A DNA stretch of 64,000 nucleotides. Source: Nocardioides rotundus (lineage in GTDB: Bacteria; Actinomycetota; Actinomycetes; Propionibacteriales; Nocardioidaceae). The notes under the pieces were generated by a model. The model searched no databases, had not been told where the DNA came from, and saw only the letters and a list, made by a program, of their open reading frames with translations. Positions 32,210 through 41,100 of the stretch are shown piece by piece. A program made the position numbers and the translations under genes. Each line of letters opens with the position of its first letter. Within the stretch, counting starts at the first letter, position 1. The stretch spans positions 1,116,001-1,180,000 of the forward strand of contig NZ_CP082922.1 of the NCBI RefSeq assembly GCF_019931675.1, written 5' to 3'.

Positions 32210-33286
32210 TCAGACGACGCGGCGCGTGGCGGCGCCGATGAGGGAGTGCAGGACCCCGCGGGCTCCGTCGTCGATCCGCGCCCGGTCCAGCCAGGTGCGC
32301 GCGTGCGCGGCGAGCTCCTCGATCACCGCCTCGACCTGGGCGTGCGCCCCGGAGTCGTCGATGATCCGGCGCAGCCGCTCGACCTGCTCCACGGTCAGCG
32401 GCGAGCCGAGCGCCTCGTCCAGCTCGCGGGCCTGCTCCGCCGGCGCCCCGTCGAGCGCGAGGGCCACGAGCACGGTGCGCTTGCCCTCGACCAGGTCGTC
32501 GCCGGCGGGCTTGCCGGTGACCGACGGGTCGCCGTACACCCCCAGCAGGTCGTCGCGCAGCTGGAACGCCTCGCCCAGCGGCAGCCCGAACGCCGACAGC
32601 TCGGCCAGCGTCTCCTCGCCGGCGCCCGCCAGCGCCGCGCCGATGTGCAGGGGCCGCTCGATGGAGTACTTCGCGGACTTGTAGCGCAGCACGGTCATCG
32701 CGGTGTCCACGTCCGCCCGCCCGCGCGCCTGCACCGAGACGTCGAGGAACTGCCCGGCGATCACCTCGGTGCGGCAGCGGTCGAAGACGTCCAGGGCGGG
32801 CGCGACCTCGGCCAGGGGCAGCCCGCAGTGCCGCAGCAGCTCGTCGGACCAGGCCAGCAGCAGGTCGCCGAGGAGGATGGCCGCGGCAGCGCCGTACTGC
32901 TCCGGGTCGCCGCGCCAGCCCGCCGCCCGGTGCTCGCGCTCGAACGCGCGATGCGTGGCCGGGTGGCCGCGCCGGGTGTCGGAGGCGTCCATGTAGTCGT
33001 CGTGCACGAGCGCGCTGGCGTGCAGCAGCTCCAGCGACGCGCAGGCGCGCGCGAGGGCGTCCTCGTCGGCGACGTCCGGACGCACCGCGCGGTAGCCCCA
33101 CCAGCAGAAGGCGGCCCGGAAGCGCTTGCCGCCGCTCAGCGCCGTGCGCGCCTCGGCCAGCAGCCGCTCCGCGTCCGGGCCCAGGGGCTCCAGGCGCACG
33201 GCCTGCTCGGCGAGGAAGTCGTCGAGCACCGCCTGCACCCGGGCGCGGAAGTCGGTGTCGTCCCAGCGGGCGGTGTCGGCGCTCAC
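32210..33286 (-). CDS. Trans-polyprenyl diphosphate synthase
   Basis: A 358-residue all-helical prenyltransferase. The first Asp-rich motif DDYMD is at 96-100 in LVHDDYMDASDTRRGHP, and the second is RDDLLGVYGDPSVTGKP near 237-253. Both bind Mg-diphosphate. DLVEGKRTVL follows. Full length for the geranylgeranyl or farnesyl class; chain length cannot be read directly. By position it matches M. tuberculosis idsA2 (Rv2173). The GTG has TAGTCT six nt upstream, and the gene diverges from metF over 62 bp. Confidence 0.9.
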   Translation of the reverse strand: MSADTARWDDTDFRARVQAVLDDFLAEQAVRLEPLGPDAERLLAEARTALSGGKRFRAAFCWWGYRAVRPDVADEDALARACASLELLHASALVHDDYMDASDTRRGHPATHRAFEREHRAAGWRGDPEQYGAAAAILLGDLLLAWSDELLRHCGLPLAEVAPALDVFDRCRTEVIAGQFLDVSVQARGRADVDTAMTVLRYKSAKYSIERPLHIGAALAGAGEETLAELSAFGLPLGEAFQLRDDLLGVYGDPSVTGKPAGDDLVEGKRTVLVALALDGAPAEQARELDEALGSPLTVEQVERLRRIIDDSGAHAQVEAVIEELAAHARTWLDRARIDDGARGVLHSLIGAATRRVV

Positions 33287-33292
33287 CCCAGG

Positions 33293-33298
33293 AGACTA
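33293..33298 (-). promoter_or_regulatory. -10 element of polyprenyl synthase gene (leaderless)
   Basis: Minus-strand TAGTCT, 6-nt spacer, GTG at 33286. Confidence 0.5.
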
Positions 33299-33336
33299 GC
33301 CAGTGGACGAGCGGCGGCCGCACCCCGTCCCGGGCC

Positions 33337-33342
33337 TACCCT
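33337..33342 (+). promoter_or_regulatory. -10 element of metF (leaderless)
   Basis: TACCCT, 6-nt spacer, ATG at 33349. It lies back to back with the promoter of the polyprenyl synthase. Confidence 0.55.
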
Positions 33343-33348
33343 GGTGCC

Positions 33349-34239
33349 ATGACGAAGGGAAGCGATCGCGGCATCCGCGAGCTCATCGAGAGCGGTGAGC
33401 GGTCGTTCTCCTTCGAGTTCTTCCCGCCCCGCGACGAGGCCGGGGAGGAGCAGCTGTGGCAGGCGATCACCGAGCTGGAGCCCTACCGGCCCACGTTCGT
33501 GTCGGTGACGTACGGCGCAGGCGGCACCACCCGCGACCGGACCGTCGCCATCACCGAGAAGATCGCCCGCGAGACCGACCTGGTGCCCGTCGCGCACCTC
33601 ACCTGCGTCGGCCACACCCGGGAGGAGATCGTCTCCGTCCTCCGTGCCTTCGACCGGGCCGGGGTCCGGCACGTGATGGCGCTGCGGGGCGACCCGCCCG
33701 GCGGGCCAGGCTCCCCGTGGGAGGCGACCCCGGGCGGGCTGGCCTACGCCTCGGAGCTGGTGGCGCTGGTCCGCGAGACCGTACCGGCCCGGGTGGGCGT
33801 GGCCGCGTTCCCCGAGGGCCACGTCGACGCCTCCTCGCTGGAGGAGGATGCGCGGGTGCTCAAGGCCAAGCAGGACGCCGGGGCGGAGTTCGCGGTCACC
33901 GAGATGGTGCTGCGCGCCGACGACTACTTCGGGCTGGTCGAGCGCGCGCGGGCGGTCGGGGTCGACATGCCGATCATCCCCGGCGTGATGCCGGTGCTCA
34001 GCCTGAAGTCGATGCGCCGGATGGCCGAGCTGTCTCGCCGCGAGCTGCCCGAGGAGGTCACCGCCCGGTTGCTCCCGCTGAGCGACGACCCCGCCGCCCT
34101 GCGCGCCGAGGGGATCCGGATCACCACCGAGGTGGCCGAGCGGCTGCTCGACGGGGGCGCGCCGGGGCTGCACTTCTATACACTCAACCGCTCGCGGGCG
34201 ACCCGGGAGATCTTCGCGGGGCTGCGGATCGCGGTCTGA
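33349..34239 (+). CDS. metF: Methylenetetrahydrofolate reductase
   Basis: A 296-residue FAD TIM-barrel enzyme reducing 5,10-methylene- to 5-methyltetrahydrofolate for methionine synthesis. SFEFFPPRDEAGEEQLW is the start motif with catalytic Glu, then VSVTYGAGGTTRDRT, VAHLTCVGHTREEI, VRHVMALRGDPP and VAAFPEGHVDASS. PIIPGVMPVLS and LHFYTLNRS close the barrel. Complete length. By position it corresponds to M. tuberculosis Rv2172c. Confidence 0.93.
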   Translation: MTKGSDRGIRELIESGERSFSFEFFPPRDEAGEEQLWQAITELEPYRPTFVSVTYGAGGTTRDRTVAITEKIARETDLVPVAHLTCVGHTREEIVSVLRAFDRAGVRHVMALRGDPPGGPGSPWEATPGGLAYASELVALVRETVPARVGVAAFPEGHVDASSLEEDARVLKAKQDAGAEFAVTEMVLRADDYFGLVERARAVGVDMPIIPGVMPVLSLKSMRRMAELSRRELPEEVTARLLPLSDDPAALRAEGIRITTEVAERLLDGGAPGLHFYTLNRSRATREIFAGLRIAV

Positions 34240-34256
34240 TCGGCGGCCCTGACTCG

Positions 34257-34277
34257 GAGCGGGCTCGGTCCCCGCTC
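34257..34277. terminator. Small hairpin between metF and the CrtI-like gene
   Basis: GAGCGGG (34257-34263) and CCCGCTC (34271-34277) pair around CTCGGTC. It lies at the junction of two convergent genes and runs into the second stop codon. Confidence 0.45.
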
Positions 34278-35595
34278 AGGCCGGGCCGACGCGCTGGGCG
34301 ACCAGGGCCGCCGACAGCGCCACGAACGGCAGCCCGGCGCCCGGGGTGGCGTGCGCCCCCGCCGCGTAGACGCCGGCCACGGGGGTGTCCGGGCCGAGGC
34401 GCTGCCGCACCGTCCCACGGCCCTGCCACAGGACGCCGTACGGCGAGCCGCCCCACTGCTCCACCAGCTCCCGCGGGGTCCGGTCCACCCGCGCCACCAC
34501 GTGCGGGCGGAGGTCGAGCCCGCGGCGGGCGAGGGTGGCCAGCAGGTCGTCGTCGAGGCGCCCGCGGCCGTGGACCGTCCAGGCGCTGCCGCCCTCGGGG
34601 GCCGTGCCGCCCTTGCGCACCACCAGCAGCGGCTCGCCGTGCAGGACGGTCTCGTGGGCCAGGTCGGGTGCCGGGTCGGCGTCCAGGCCGACGTGGGCGA
34701 TCGTCGGCGGGAGGGCCGGCAGTGTGCGGACGACGTACTCCGCGAGCGCGGGCAGCCGCCGCGGGTCGATCCCGCAGACCACGACGTCGGCGGGGTGGTC
34801 CCCGGTGTCCGTGGCGACCCCGACCGCCCGACCGTCGCGGACCACGATGTCGCGTGCCTCGGCGCCGGTGACGACCTGCACCCGGCGGGTCTCCAGCCGG
34901 CGGCGCAGCGTCGCGCCGAGCGTCCCGGGGCCGCCGGGGATCCGCCAGGCGCCGAACCGCTGCTCGAGGTAGGACACCAGCCCGGCCCAGGCCGGGACGT
35001 CGCGGACGTCGTGGCCGTCGGCGGCGAAGGGGTGCCCGGCGACCAGCCGCTGCCGCTCGTCCTTGAGGTCGTGCCGCAGCCGCTTGCGCAGGGTCTCGCG
35101 GGAGTCCAGCCGGGAGAGCAGCTCCCTGGCCTCGGGGGTACGCCGGGGCTCGCGGTCCCACGGGACCTCGGCGTAGCGCCGGCGAATGACCTCCCAGTCA
35201 TCGGCGTAGGCCTCCACGAAGCGGACCCAGCGCTCGCCCAGCCCGGGAGCCAGCTCGTCCCAGGCGTGCAGCTGCGCGCCGCGGCCGTGGGGGAGGGCGA
35301 GGCTCGTGCCATCGGGGAACCGATGCTCCCGGATCACCGGCAGCGGCTCCAGGTCGGCTCGCAGCTCGGCCTCCAGGGTGCGCCCGGACTTGCGGAACAG
35401 GTCGCGCATCGGCGCCGGCATCAGGGTGCTGGTCGGCCCGGCGTCCCAGGTGAAGCCGAGCCGCTCGACGGTGCCGAGCGCGCCGCCGGTCTCCGCCGCC
35501 CGCTCCAGAAGGGTCACCTCGTGGCCGAGCTTCGCCAGCCGGGCGGCCGCCGCGAGGCCGCCGTACCCCCCGCCGATCACCACCACGCGCGCCAT
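34276..35595 (-). CDS. Phytoene-desaturase-like FAD/NAD(P)-dependent oxidoreductase
   Basis: A 439-residue flavoprotein. The Rossmann FAD motif VVVIGGGYGGLAAAARLAKLGHEVTLLE is at the N-terminus, the second motif TWDAGPTSTLMP at about 49-60, and the C-terminal VYAAGAHATPGAGLPFV is the usual flavin contact of CrtI-type enzymes. No phytoene synthase is nearby, so carotenoid work is unproven. ATG 35595 is preferred to GTG 35604 because TAGGGT (35603-35608) would overlap the latter and sits 7 nt before the former. Confidence 0.82.
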   Translation of the reverse strand: MARVVVIGGGYGGLAAAARLAKLGHEVTLLERAAETGGALGTVERLGFTWDAGPTSTLMPAPMRDLFRKSGRTLEAELRADLEPLPVIREHRFPDGTSLALPHGRGAQLHAWDELAPGLGERWVRFVEAYADDWEVIRRRYAEVPWDREPRRTPEARELLSRLDSRETLRKRLRHDLKDERQRLVAGHPFAADGHDVRDVPAWAGLVSYLEQRFGAWRIPGGPGTLGATLRRRLETRRVQVVTGAEARDIVVRDGRAVGVATDTGDHPADVVVCGIDPRRLPALAEYVVRTLPALPPTIAHVGLDADPAPDLAHETVLHGEPLLVVRKGGTAPEGGSAWTVHGRGRLDDDLLATLARRGLDLRPHVVARVDRTPRELVEQWGGSPYGVLWQGRGTVRQRLGPDTPVAGVYAAGAHATPGAGLPFVALSAALVAQRVGPA

Positions 35596-35602
35596 GCCGC
35601 GC

Positions 35603-35608
35603 ACCCTA
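35603..35608 (-). promoter_or_regulatory. -10 element of CrtI-like gene (leaderless)
   Basis: Minus-strand TAGGGT, 7-nt spacer, ATG at 35595. It decides the start codon. Confidence 0.55.
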
Positions 35609-35642
35609 GCCCGGCCTCCCGCCGATCCCCGCCGCCCCCATC

Positions 35643-35718
35643 AGTTGTAAAGCGGTGTCCCGGAATCCTCTGCGGTGTTCGAACGCCGCAGAGGATTCCG
35701 GAACACCGCTTTACAGCT
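35643..35718. terminator. 76-nt near-perfect palindrome
   Basis: The sequence is self-complementary about 35680/35681 (centre TTCGAA) with one C/A mismatch and two G-T pairs over 38-nt arms. It starts AGTTGTAAAGCGG and ends CCGCTTTACAGCT. It follows the ArsC-like gene at 6 bp and would end its transcript. No T-run is present. It is much longer than a normal terminator stem. Confidence 0.75.
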
Positions 35719-35723
35719 GGCCG

Positions 35724-36083
35724 TCAGCCCCGCTCGGCGTCGGCGACCCGGGCCAGGGAGTCGGCGTCGCGGCCGATCACGGTGGTGCCGTCGGCGGCGG
35801 TGATGACCGGCCGCTGGATCGCGCGGGGGTGGGCGGCGAGCGCGGCCAGCCAGTCGGCGCGGTGCTCGGCGTCGCGGGGCAGGTCGATGCCCTCCTCCCG
35901 CGCCTCCTTGTCCCGGGCGAGGTCCCAGGGCTCGAGGCCGAGCCGCTCGACGACGGCCCCGATCTCCTCCGCGGTGGGCGGGTCGTCGAGGTAGCGGCGC
36001 ACCGTGAGGTCCAGCCCCTGCGCCTCGAGCTCGCTGACCGCCGTACGGCACTTCGAGCAGGCCGGGTTGAGCCAGATCTCCAT
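35724..36083 (-). CDS. ArsC/Spx-family thioredoxin-fold reductase
   Basis: A 119-residue protein. MEIWLNPACSKCRTAV places Cys9 at the usual catalytic site, with Cys12 giving a CxxC pair. RRYLDDPPTAEEIGAVVERLG and GRDADSLARVADAERG are family-typical, and RPVITAADGTTVIGR resembles the RPI section. The Arg triad of true arsenate reductases is only partly visible (Arg in IQRPV). No arsenic genes accompany it. The ATG shares one base with the YbaK stop (TGATG), so the two are co-translated. Confidence 0.8.
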   Translation of the reverse strand: MEIWLNPACSKCRTAVSELEAQGLDLTVRRYLDDPPTAEEIGAVVERLGLEPWDLARDKEAREEGIDLPRDAEHRADWLAALAAHPRAIQRPVITAADGTTVIGRDADSLARVADAERG

Positions 36084-36574
36084 CAGGCGACCTCCACCTC
36101 GGTCGCGCCGGTCATCCGCTGCAGCTCCGGATAGGTCGTGGAGTAGACCGCGGCGGGATGGCCGGCGGCCGCCCAGACGACGTCGTACTGCCGCAGCCAG
36201 GGGTCGAGGTAGGTCGGCACCGGCTCCGGGTGGGCGAACGGGGAGACCCCGCCGATCACCTGGCCGGTGTGCTGCTTGACGAAGTCGGGCGTGGCGCGGC
36301 GCAGGGCGGGTACGCCGATCCGCGCGGCGGTCGCCTCGACGTCGACGCGGTGGCCACCGGAGGTGAGGATGAGCACCGGGGAGCCTTCGGCGTCGAAGAG
36401 CAGGCTGTTGGCGATCGCCCCGACCTCGCAGCCGAGGGCCTCCGCGGCCAGCGCCGCGGTGTGGACGCTGGCGGGCAGGCTGACGATCTCTCCGGTGCCG
36501 CCACGTAGGGTGTGCTCGGAACGGAAGCGTGCGATGGCGGGATGTTCGGGCCTCGGCTGTGACTCGGCGGACAT
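36083..36574 (-). CDS. YbaK/ProX-type aminoacyl-tRNA deacylase
   Basis: A 163-residue trans-editing domain. The YbaK core is AALAAEALGCEVGAIANSLLF, PVLILTSGGHRVD, RRATPDFVKQHTGQVIGGVSPFAHPEP and VWAAAGHPAAVYSTTYPELQRMTGA. The GGVSPFG-like loop and the Lys of DFVKQHTG belong to the active site that hydrolyses mischarged tRNA, probably Cys-tRNA(Pro). ATG start with TAGGGT six nt upstream. First gene of a two-gene unit with the ArsC-like protein. Confidence 0.87.
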   Translation of the reverse strand: MSAESQPRPEHPAIARFRSEHTLRGGTGEIVSLPASVHTAALAAEALGCEVGAIANSLLFDAEGSPVLILTSGGHRVDVEATAARIGVPALRRATPDFVKQHTGQVIGGVSPFAHPEPVPTYLDPWLRQYDVVWAAAGHPAAVYSTTYPELQRMTGATEVEVA

Positions 36575-36580
36575 GACCCG

Positions 36581-36586
36581 ACCCTA
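36581..36586 (-). promoter_or_regulatory. -10 element of ybaK-like gene (leaderless)
   Basis: Minus-strand TAGGGT, 6-nt spacer, ATG at 36574. Confidence 0.55.
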
Positions 36587-36605
36587 GCCCTTGGGAAGGG
36601 GAGCG

Positions 36606-37118
36606 ATGGACGAGGAGCCGGGCCGGGCCGGCCAGGAGGCCGTCGCGGGCCGGGTGGTCGTGCCGAGGTCGGTGACCACCGCGATCTCCCTGGTGTGGGG
36701 CACCGTCGCGATCTCCGGCGTGACGGCGCTGCTGACCTGGCTGCTGCGCGACGACCTGGTCCGGGCGTGGGCACGGGACAACCCCGACGCGATGGAGCAG
36801 CTGCGCGCCGGCGGGATCGAGGCGCTGGACAACAGCTCGATCACCGTGCCGTCCTTCATCCCCCTGGCGGTCACCTCCTTCGCGATCATCGCCGCGATGG
36901 CGCTGGTGCTCTCGGCCTTCCTGCGCGGCGGGCACAACTGGGCGCGCTGGTGCCTGGTCGCCCTGGCCGCCTTCGCCATGTTCACCACCTTCGTGTCGGT
37001 CAACCGGGGCCTGCCCCTGGTCTTCGTGCTGCTGGCGACCCTCTCGCTGGTGCTGCAGGTCGCGCTGCTCTGGTTCCTCTTCCACGCCGACACCCGCCGC
37101 TACGTCCGGGTCGAGTAG
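36606..37118 (+). CDS. Four-helix membrane protein, unknown function
   Basis: A 170-residue protein with GGGAAGGGGAG before the ATG. An acidic N-terminus (MDEEPGRAGQEAVAGR) is followed by hydrophobic segments at about 24-46, 84-104, 111-131 and 134-157. A short loop between the first two contains NPDAMEQLRAGGIEALDNSSITVP. C-terminal HADTRRYVRVE. I do not recognise the family, but this layout is common among actinobacterial hypothetical membrane proteins. It diverges from ybaK. Confidence 0.65.
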   Translation: MDEEPGRAGQEAVAGRVVVPRSVTTAISLVWGTVAISGVTALLTWLLRDDLVRAWARDNPDAMEQLRAGGIEALDNSSITVPSFIPLAVTSFAIIAAMALVLSAFLRGGHNWARWCLVALAAFAMFTTFVSVNRGLPLVFVLLATLSLVLQVALLWFLFHADTRRYVRVE

Positions 37119-37136
37119 CCCAGGCCCGCTCGGCCC

Positions 37137-37167
37137 TTGACGCCCTCGGGGGAGGGCGGTGTACCGT
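37137..37167 (+). promoter_or_regulatory. Putative SOS-operon promoter
   Basis: TTGACG (37137-37142) and TACCGT (37162-37167), spacing 19 nt; a shifted TGTACC gives 17 nt. The LexA box begins 8 nt downstream, over the expected transcription start. Confidence 0.45.
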
Positions 37168-37175
37168 TCAGGTGT

Positions 37176-37191
37176 TCGAACATCTGTTCGA
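37176..37191. promoter_or_regulatory. LexA operator (SOS box)
   Basis: TCGAACATCTGTTCGA is a perfect match to the mycobacterial-type SOS box TCGAAC-N4-GTTCGA, with both half-sites exact. It lies 109 bp before the first gene of the dnaE2 cluster and just downstream of a possible -10, where a repressor would block initiation. Confidence 0.92.
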
Positions 37192-37300
37192 TCACCGGGC
37201 CGGACCAGAACTGTCGGTGGTCCCCGCCAGCATCTCCTGCATCGGCCCGAAGCAGCGCGCTCTGCGTGTCAGGGGTCGATGAGCCGAGCGAGGAAGAGGG

Positions 37301-37669
37301 ATGACGATGAGGCGGTACGACGACCCCGTCGAGGTGCGCCGGGGCAGGGACGAGGCACCCGACCAGATCCTGTGGCGCGGCCGGCTGTGGCAGGTGCGGT
37401 CGGTGCTCGCCCACTGGGTGGAGACGGGCGCCTGGTGGGCCGGCGGCGAGGCCCGGTCGGTGATCGGGTCCGACGAGATCGGCGCCGTCGCCCCCGCCGG
37501 AGCGGGGGGCTCCGGCGGGGCGGCGGTGCTGGCCCCGGTGGACCTGCTGGCCGAGCGCGACGTGTGGCGGGTGGAGGCCGCCCGCGGCGCCCAGGACCCC
37601 GGCGGGGTCTTCGAGGTGTCCTTCGACTGGCACGACGGCAGCTGGCGGCTCGTCGGCTGCGTGGACTGA
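37301..37669 (+). CDS. DUF6504 family protein
   Basis: A 122-residue protein with AGGAAGAGGG before the ATG. MTMRRYDDPVEVRRGRDEAPDQILWRGRLWQVRSVLAHWVE and FEVSFDWHDGSWRLVGCVD are the family pattern: an SH3-like small barrel with several Trp. In many actinobacteria this domain sits at the end of ImuB-like Y-family proteins or next to DnaE2, and here it is free-standing as the first gene behind the LexA box. A role in translesion synthesis is inferred from context only. Residues about 56-75 are a Gly/Ala-rich loop. Confidence 0.8.
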   Translation: MTMRRYDDPVEVRRGRDEAPDQILWRGRLWQVRSVLAHWVETGAWWAGGEARSVIGSDEIGAVAPAGAGGSGGAAVLAPVDLLAERDVWRVEAARGAQDPGGVFEVSFDWHDGSWRLVGCVD

Positions 37670-37680
37670 GAGGAGACGTG

Positions 37681-38139
37681 ATGGACCAGATCACCGCGCC
37701 GAGCCCCTACACGCTGCCGGCGACCACCCACTCCTACCTCGCCCGCGCGGCGGAGTCGCTGCAGGAGGCGATCACCGCGCCGGACGTCCCGACCCGCTAC
37801 GCCTGCGCCCATGTGGCGGCGCTGCGGTCGGCCGCCGCGCTCCTGGCGGCGCGGGCCCGCCCGGCCACCGCCCGCAGCCGTCGACAGAAGAACGCCTGGG
37901 TGCTGCTGACCGAGGTGGCCCCCGAGCTCGCCGAGTGGGCGGCCTTCTTCGCCGCCGGCGCGAGCAAGCGCGCCGCGGCCGAGGCCGGCTCCACCCGCGC
38001 GGTCACCGAGCGGGAGGCCGACGACCTGGTCCGGGACGCCGACCGGTTCCTGGCCGTGGTGGAGCGCACGCTCGGCCTGGCTCCCCACCTGCCCGAGCGG
38101 CACCGCCAGGTGCCGCTGCCGGGCAGCGGCGTGGCCTGA
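37681..38139 (+). CDS. SAV_6107-type HEPN domain protein
   Basis: A 152-residue helical protein 11 bp after DUF6504, with GAGGAGACGTG before the ATG. HSYLARAAESLQEAITAPDVPTRYACAHVAALRSAAALLAARARP and the RQKNAWVLLTEVAPELAEWAAFFAAGASKR segment match the family named after the Streptomyces SAV_6107 protein, which lies in dnaE2 operons. The usual HEPN RxxxxH RNase motif is not evident in this form. It probably helps the damage-induced polymerase; no mechanism is known to me. Confidence 0.82.
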   Translation: MDQITAPSPYTLPATTHSYLARAAESLQEAITAPDVPTRYACAHVAALRSAAALLAARARPATARSRRQKNAWVLLTEVAPELAEWAAFFAAGASKRAAAEAGSTRAVTEREADDLVRDADRFLAVVERTLGLAPHLPERHRQVPLPGSGVA

Positions 38140-38150
38140 GGCGAGGCGCC

Positions 38151-41100
38151 GTGCAGACCGGCGACTCCTTCGTCCACCTGCATGTCGCCTCCGGCTACTC
38201 CCGGCAGTACGCCGCCTCCCATCCCCATGTCCTGGTGGAGCGAGCGGCCGAGCAGGAGATGGACACCCTGGCGCTCACCGACCGGGGCAACACCTCCGGC
38301 GCGGTGAAGTTCGCCAAGGCCTGCCTGCAGGCCGGGATCCGCCCGGTGCTGGGGGTGGACCTGGCGGTGGCGCCGGTGCTGGGGGCGCCGGCTCCCACCG
38401 CGCACCGGCCCCGGACACCGGTGCGCGGTGGGGCCCACCGGCCCGAGGACCTGCCGCGGGTCACCCTGCTCGCCCACGCGGGCGCGCACGGGGGGCGGGC
38501 CGGCTGGGCGGCGATCTGCCGGCTCCTCTCGGCCACCCACCTGGCCGGCGAGCGGGGGCAGCCGGTGGCCACGCTGGACCTGCTGGCCCCGTGGCTGGCG
38601 ACCGGTGACGTGGTGGTGTTGCTCGGCCCCGCCTCGGAGCTGGGGGCGGCCGCGACCCGGCGCCGCGACGACCTCGGGCTGGCCGCGCTCGCGCCCTGGC
38701 GCGAGGCGGTCCCTGCGGAGAACCTGCTGGTCGAGCTGGTCAGCCACCGGCTGCCCGGCCGGGGCGGCGCCTGGGGGCCGGGCAGCTCGGCCCACGCCGC
38801 CCGGATGGCCGGCGTCGCCCGGCGGGCCGGGCTCGGCACGGTGCTCTCCAACGCCGTGCGCTACGCCGACCGGGCCGACGCTCCCACCGTGGACGTCCTG
38901 GACGCCGCGCGCCGGCTGGTCGCGCTCGGGTCGGCCGGGATGCGCGAGGTCGCCCCGCACGCCGCCCGCGGCAACGCCGAGGGGTTCTTGAAGTCCGGCA
39001 AGCAGATGCACGAGGTGGCCGAGGAGATCGCCCGGCTCTCCGGGCTGGGGGAGTCCGAGCAGGAGGCGCGGCGACTCCTCGCCCGCACCCGCGCCGTCGC
39101 CGACCGCTGCGCCCTGGACCCGCACGCCGACCTGGGGCTGGGGGAGGTGCACTTCCCCGAGCTGGACGTCACCGCGGGGCCTCGGACGGCCCGGGGCGCG
39201 GGGTCCCCGGAGGATCCGCTGCCCGGCGCCGACGCGATGCTGCGGGCCCGCTGCGAGGCGGGGATCGGCGAGCGCTACGGCAACGCCCCGCGCCAGCGGA
39301 TCTGGAAGCGGCTCGACGACGAGCTCGAGGTGATCCGCGGCCTCGGCTACGCGTCGTACTTCCTCACCGTCGGCGACGTCACCGACCTGATCCGCGACCT
39401 CGGGGTGCGGTGCGCCGCCCGCGGCTCCGGCGCGGGCAGCCTGGTCAACTACCTGCTCGGCGTCTCCGGGGTGGACCCGCTGCGGCACGGACTGCTGATG
39501 GAGCGCTTCTGTTCCCCGCTGCGCGGGGCGCTGCCCGACATCGACGTGGACGTGGAGTCGGCCCGCCGGGAGGAGGTCTACCGGGCGATCCTGGACCGCT
39601 ACGGCGGCGAGCGGTGCGTGTGCGTCTCGATGATGGACACCTACCGGGTCCGGCACGCCGTGCGCGACGTCGGCGCCGCGCTCGGGATGCCGCCGGGGGA
39701 GATCGACGCGATCGCCAAGGCGTTCCCGCACATCCGCGCCCGGGACGCCCGCACCGCGCTGCGCGAGCTGCCCGAGCTGCGCGCCTCCGGGCTGGCCGCC
39801 GAGCGGCTGGACCTGCTCTTCCGGCTGGTGGAGCGGCTCGACGGGCTGCCCCGGCACATCGCCGTCCACCCCTGCGGGGTGCTGCTCTCCGATGCCACCC
39901 TGCTCGACCGGACGCCCGTCGAGGCGTCCTATGCCGGCTTCCCGATGAGCCAGTTCGACAAGGACGACGTGGAGGACCTCGGGCTGCTCAAGCTGGACGT
40001 GCTCGGCATCCGGATGCAGTCGGCGATGGCGCACGCGGTGGCCGAGATCGGCCGGGTGGACGGGGTCGAGGTGGACCTCGAGGACGAGGAGCAGGTCCCC
40101 TTCGACGACCCGGCCACCTACGCCATGATCAGCGCCTCGCGGACCCTCGGGGTCTTCCAGATCGAGTCGCCCGGCCAGCGCGAGCTGGTCGGCAAGTCCG
40201 GCATCGGCTCCTTCACCGACATCATCACCGACATCTCCCTGTTCCGCCCCGGGCCGGTGAAGAGCGACATGATCACCCCCTATCTGGAGGTCAAGCACGG
40301 GTGGAAGCCGGTGCGCTACCTGCACGAGGACCTGCGGCCGATCCTGGAGGAGACCGAGGGCGTCGTGGTCTTCCACGAGCAGGTGATCGAGATGATCGCC
40401 ACCTTCACCGGCATCACCTTGGCCGAGGCGGACGAGAAGCGCCGGGCGCTCGGCGACGTCGAGGGGATGGCGCAGACCCGGACCTGGTTCTTCCCCCGTG
40501 CGCTCGGCCGGGGCTACCCCCTGGCGGTGGTGGAGCAGGCGTGGGAGGTGCTGGCGGCGTTCGCCTCCTTCGGCTTCTGCAAGGCCCACGCGGCCGCCTT
40601 CGCGCTGCCGACCTACCAGTCCGCCTGGCTCAAGGCGCACTGGCCGGCGCACTTCCTGGCCGGGGTGCTCACCCACGACCCGGGGATGTACCCCAAACGG
40701 CTGATCCTCGACGACGCCCGGCAGTGCGGCATCGCGGTGCTCGGTCTGGACGTCAACGCCTCGGAGCGGGAGTACGTCGTCGAGCGGCTCGCCGACCTCG
40801 ACGAGCCGCCGCCCACCGTGCTCGGCCATCCCGGCCGCACCGTCGGCGACGGCTGGCCCGACGGCCGCCGTTGGGGGATCCGGCTGGCGCTGGACGAGGT
40901 GAAGGGGATCAGCGATGCCGAGGTGGCGCGGATCGTGGCCGGCCGCCCCTACCGCTCGCTGACCGACTTCTGGCACCGCGCACACGTCTCTCGACCGGTG
41001 GCCGAGCGGCTGGTGCTGGCCGGCGGGTTCGACAGGGTCTACGGCCTGGGCTCCCCGGTGCCCGGCGGCCGCCGGGGCAAGGTCACCCGCCGGGACCTGC

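Noticed and set aside
35677..35684. Second LexA box at GTTCGAAC in the centre of the 76-nt palindrome
   Set aside because: It is a fused palindrome without the 4-nt gap of TCGAAC-N4-GTTCGA, and no promoter or SOS gene is next to it.
35724..36083. True arsenate reductase
   Set aside because: Only the fold and Cys are secure; the Arg triad is incomplete and no arsenic genes accompany it, so the broader ArsC/Spx name is used.
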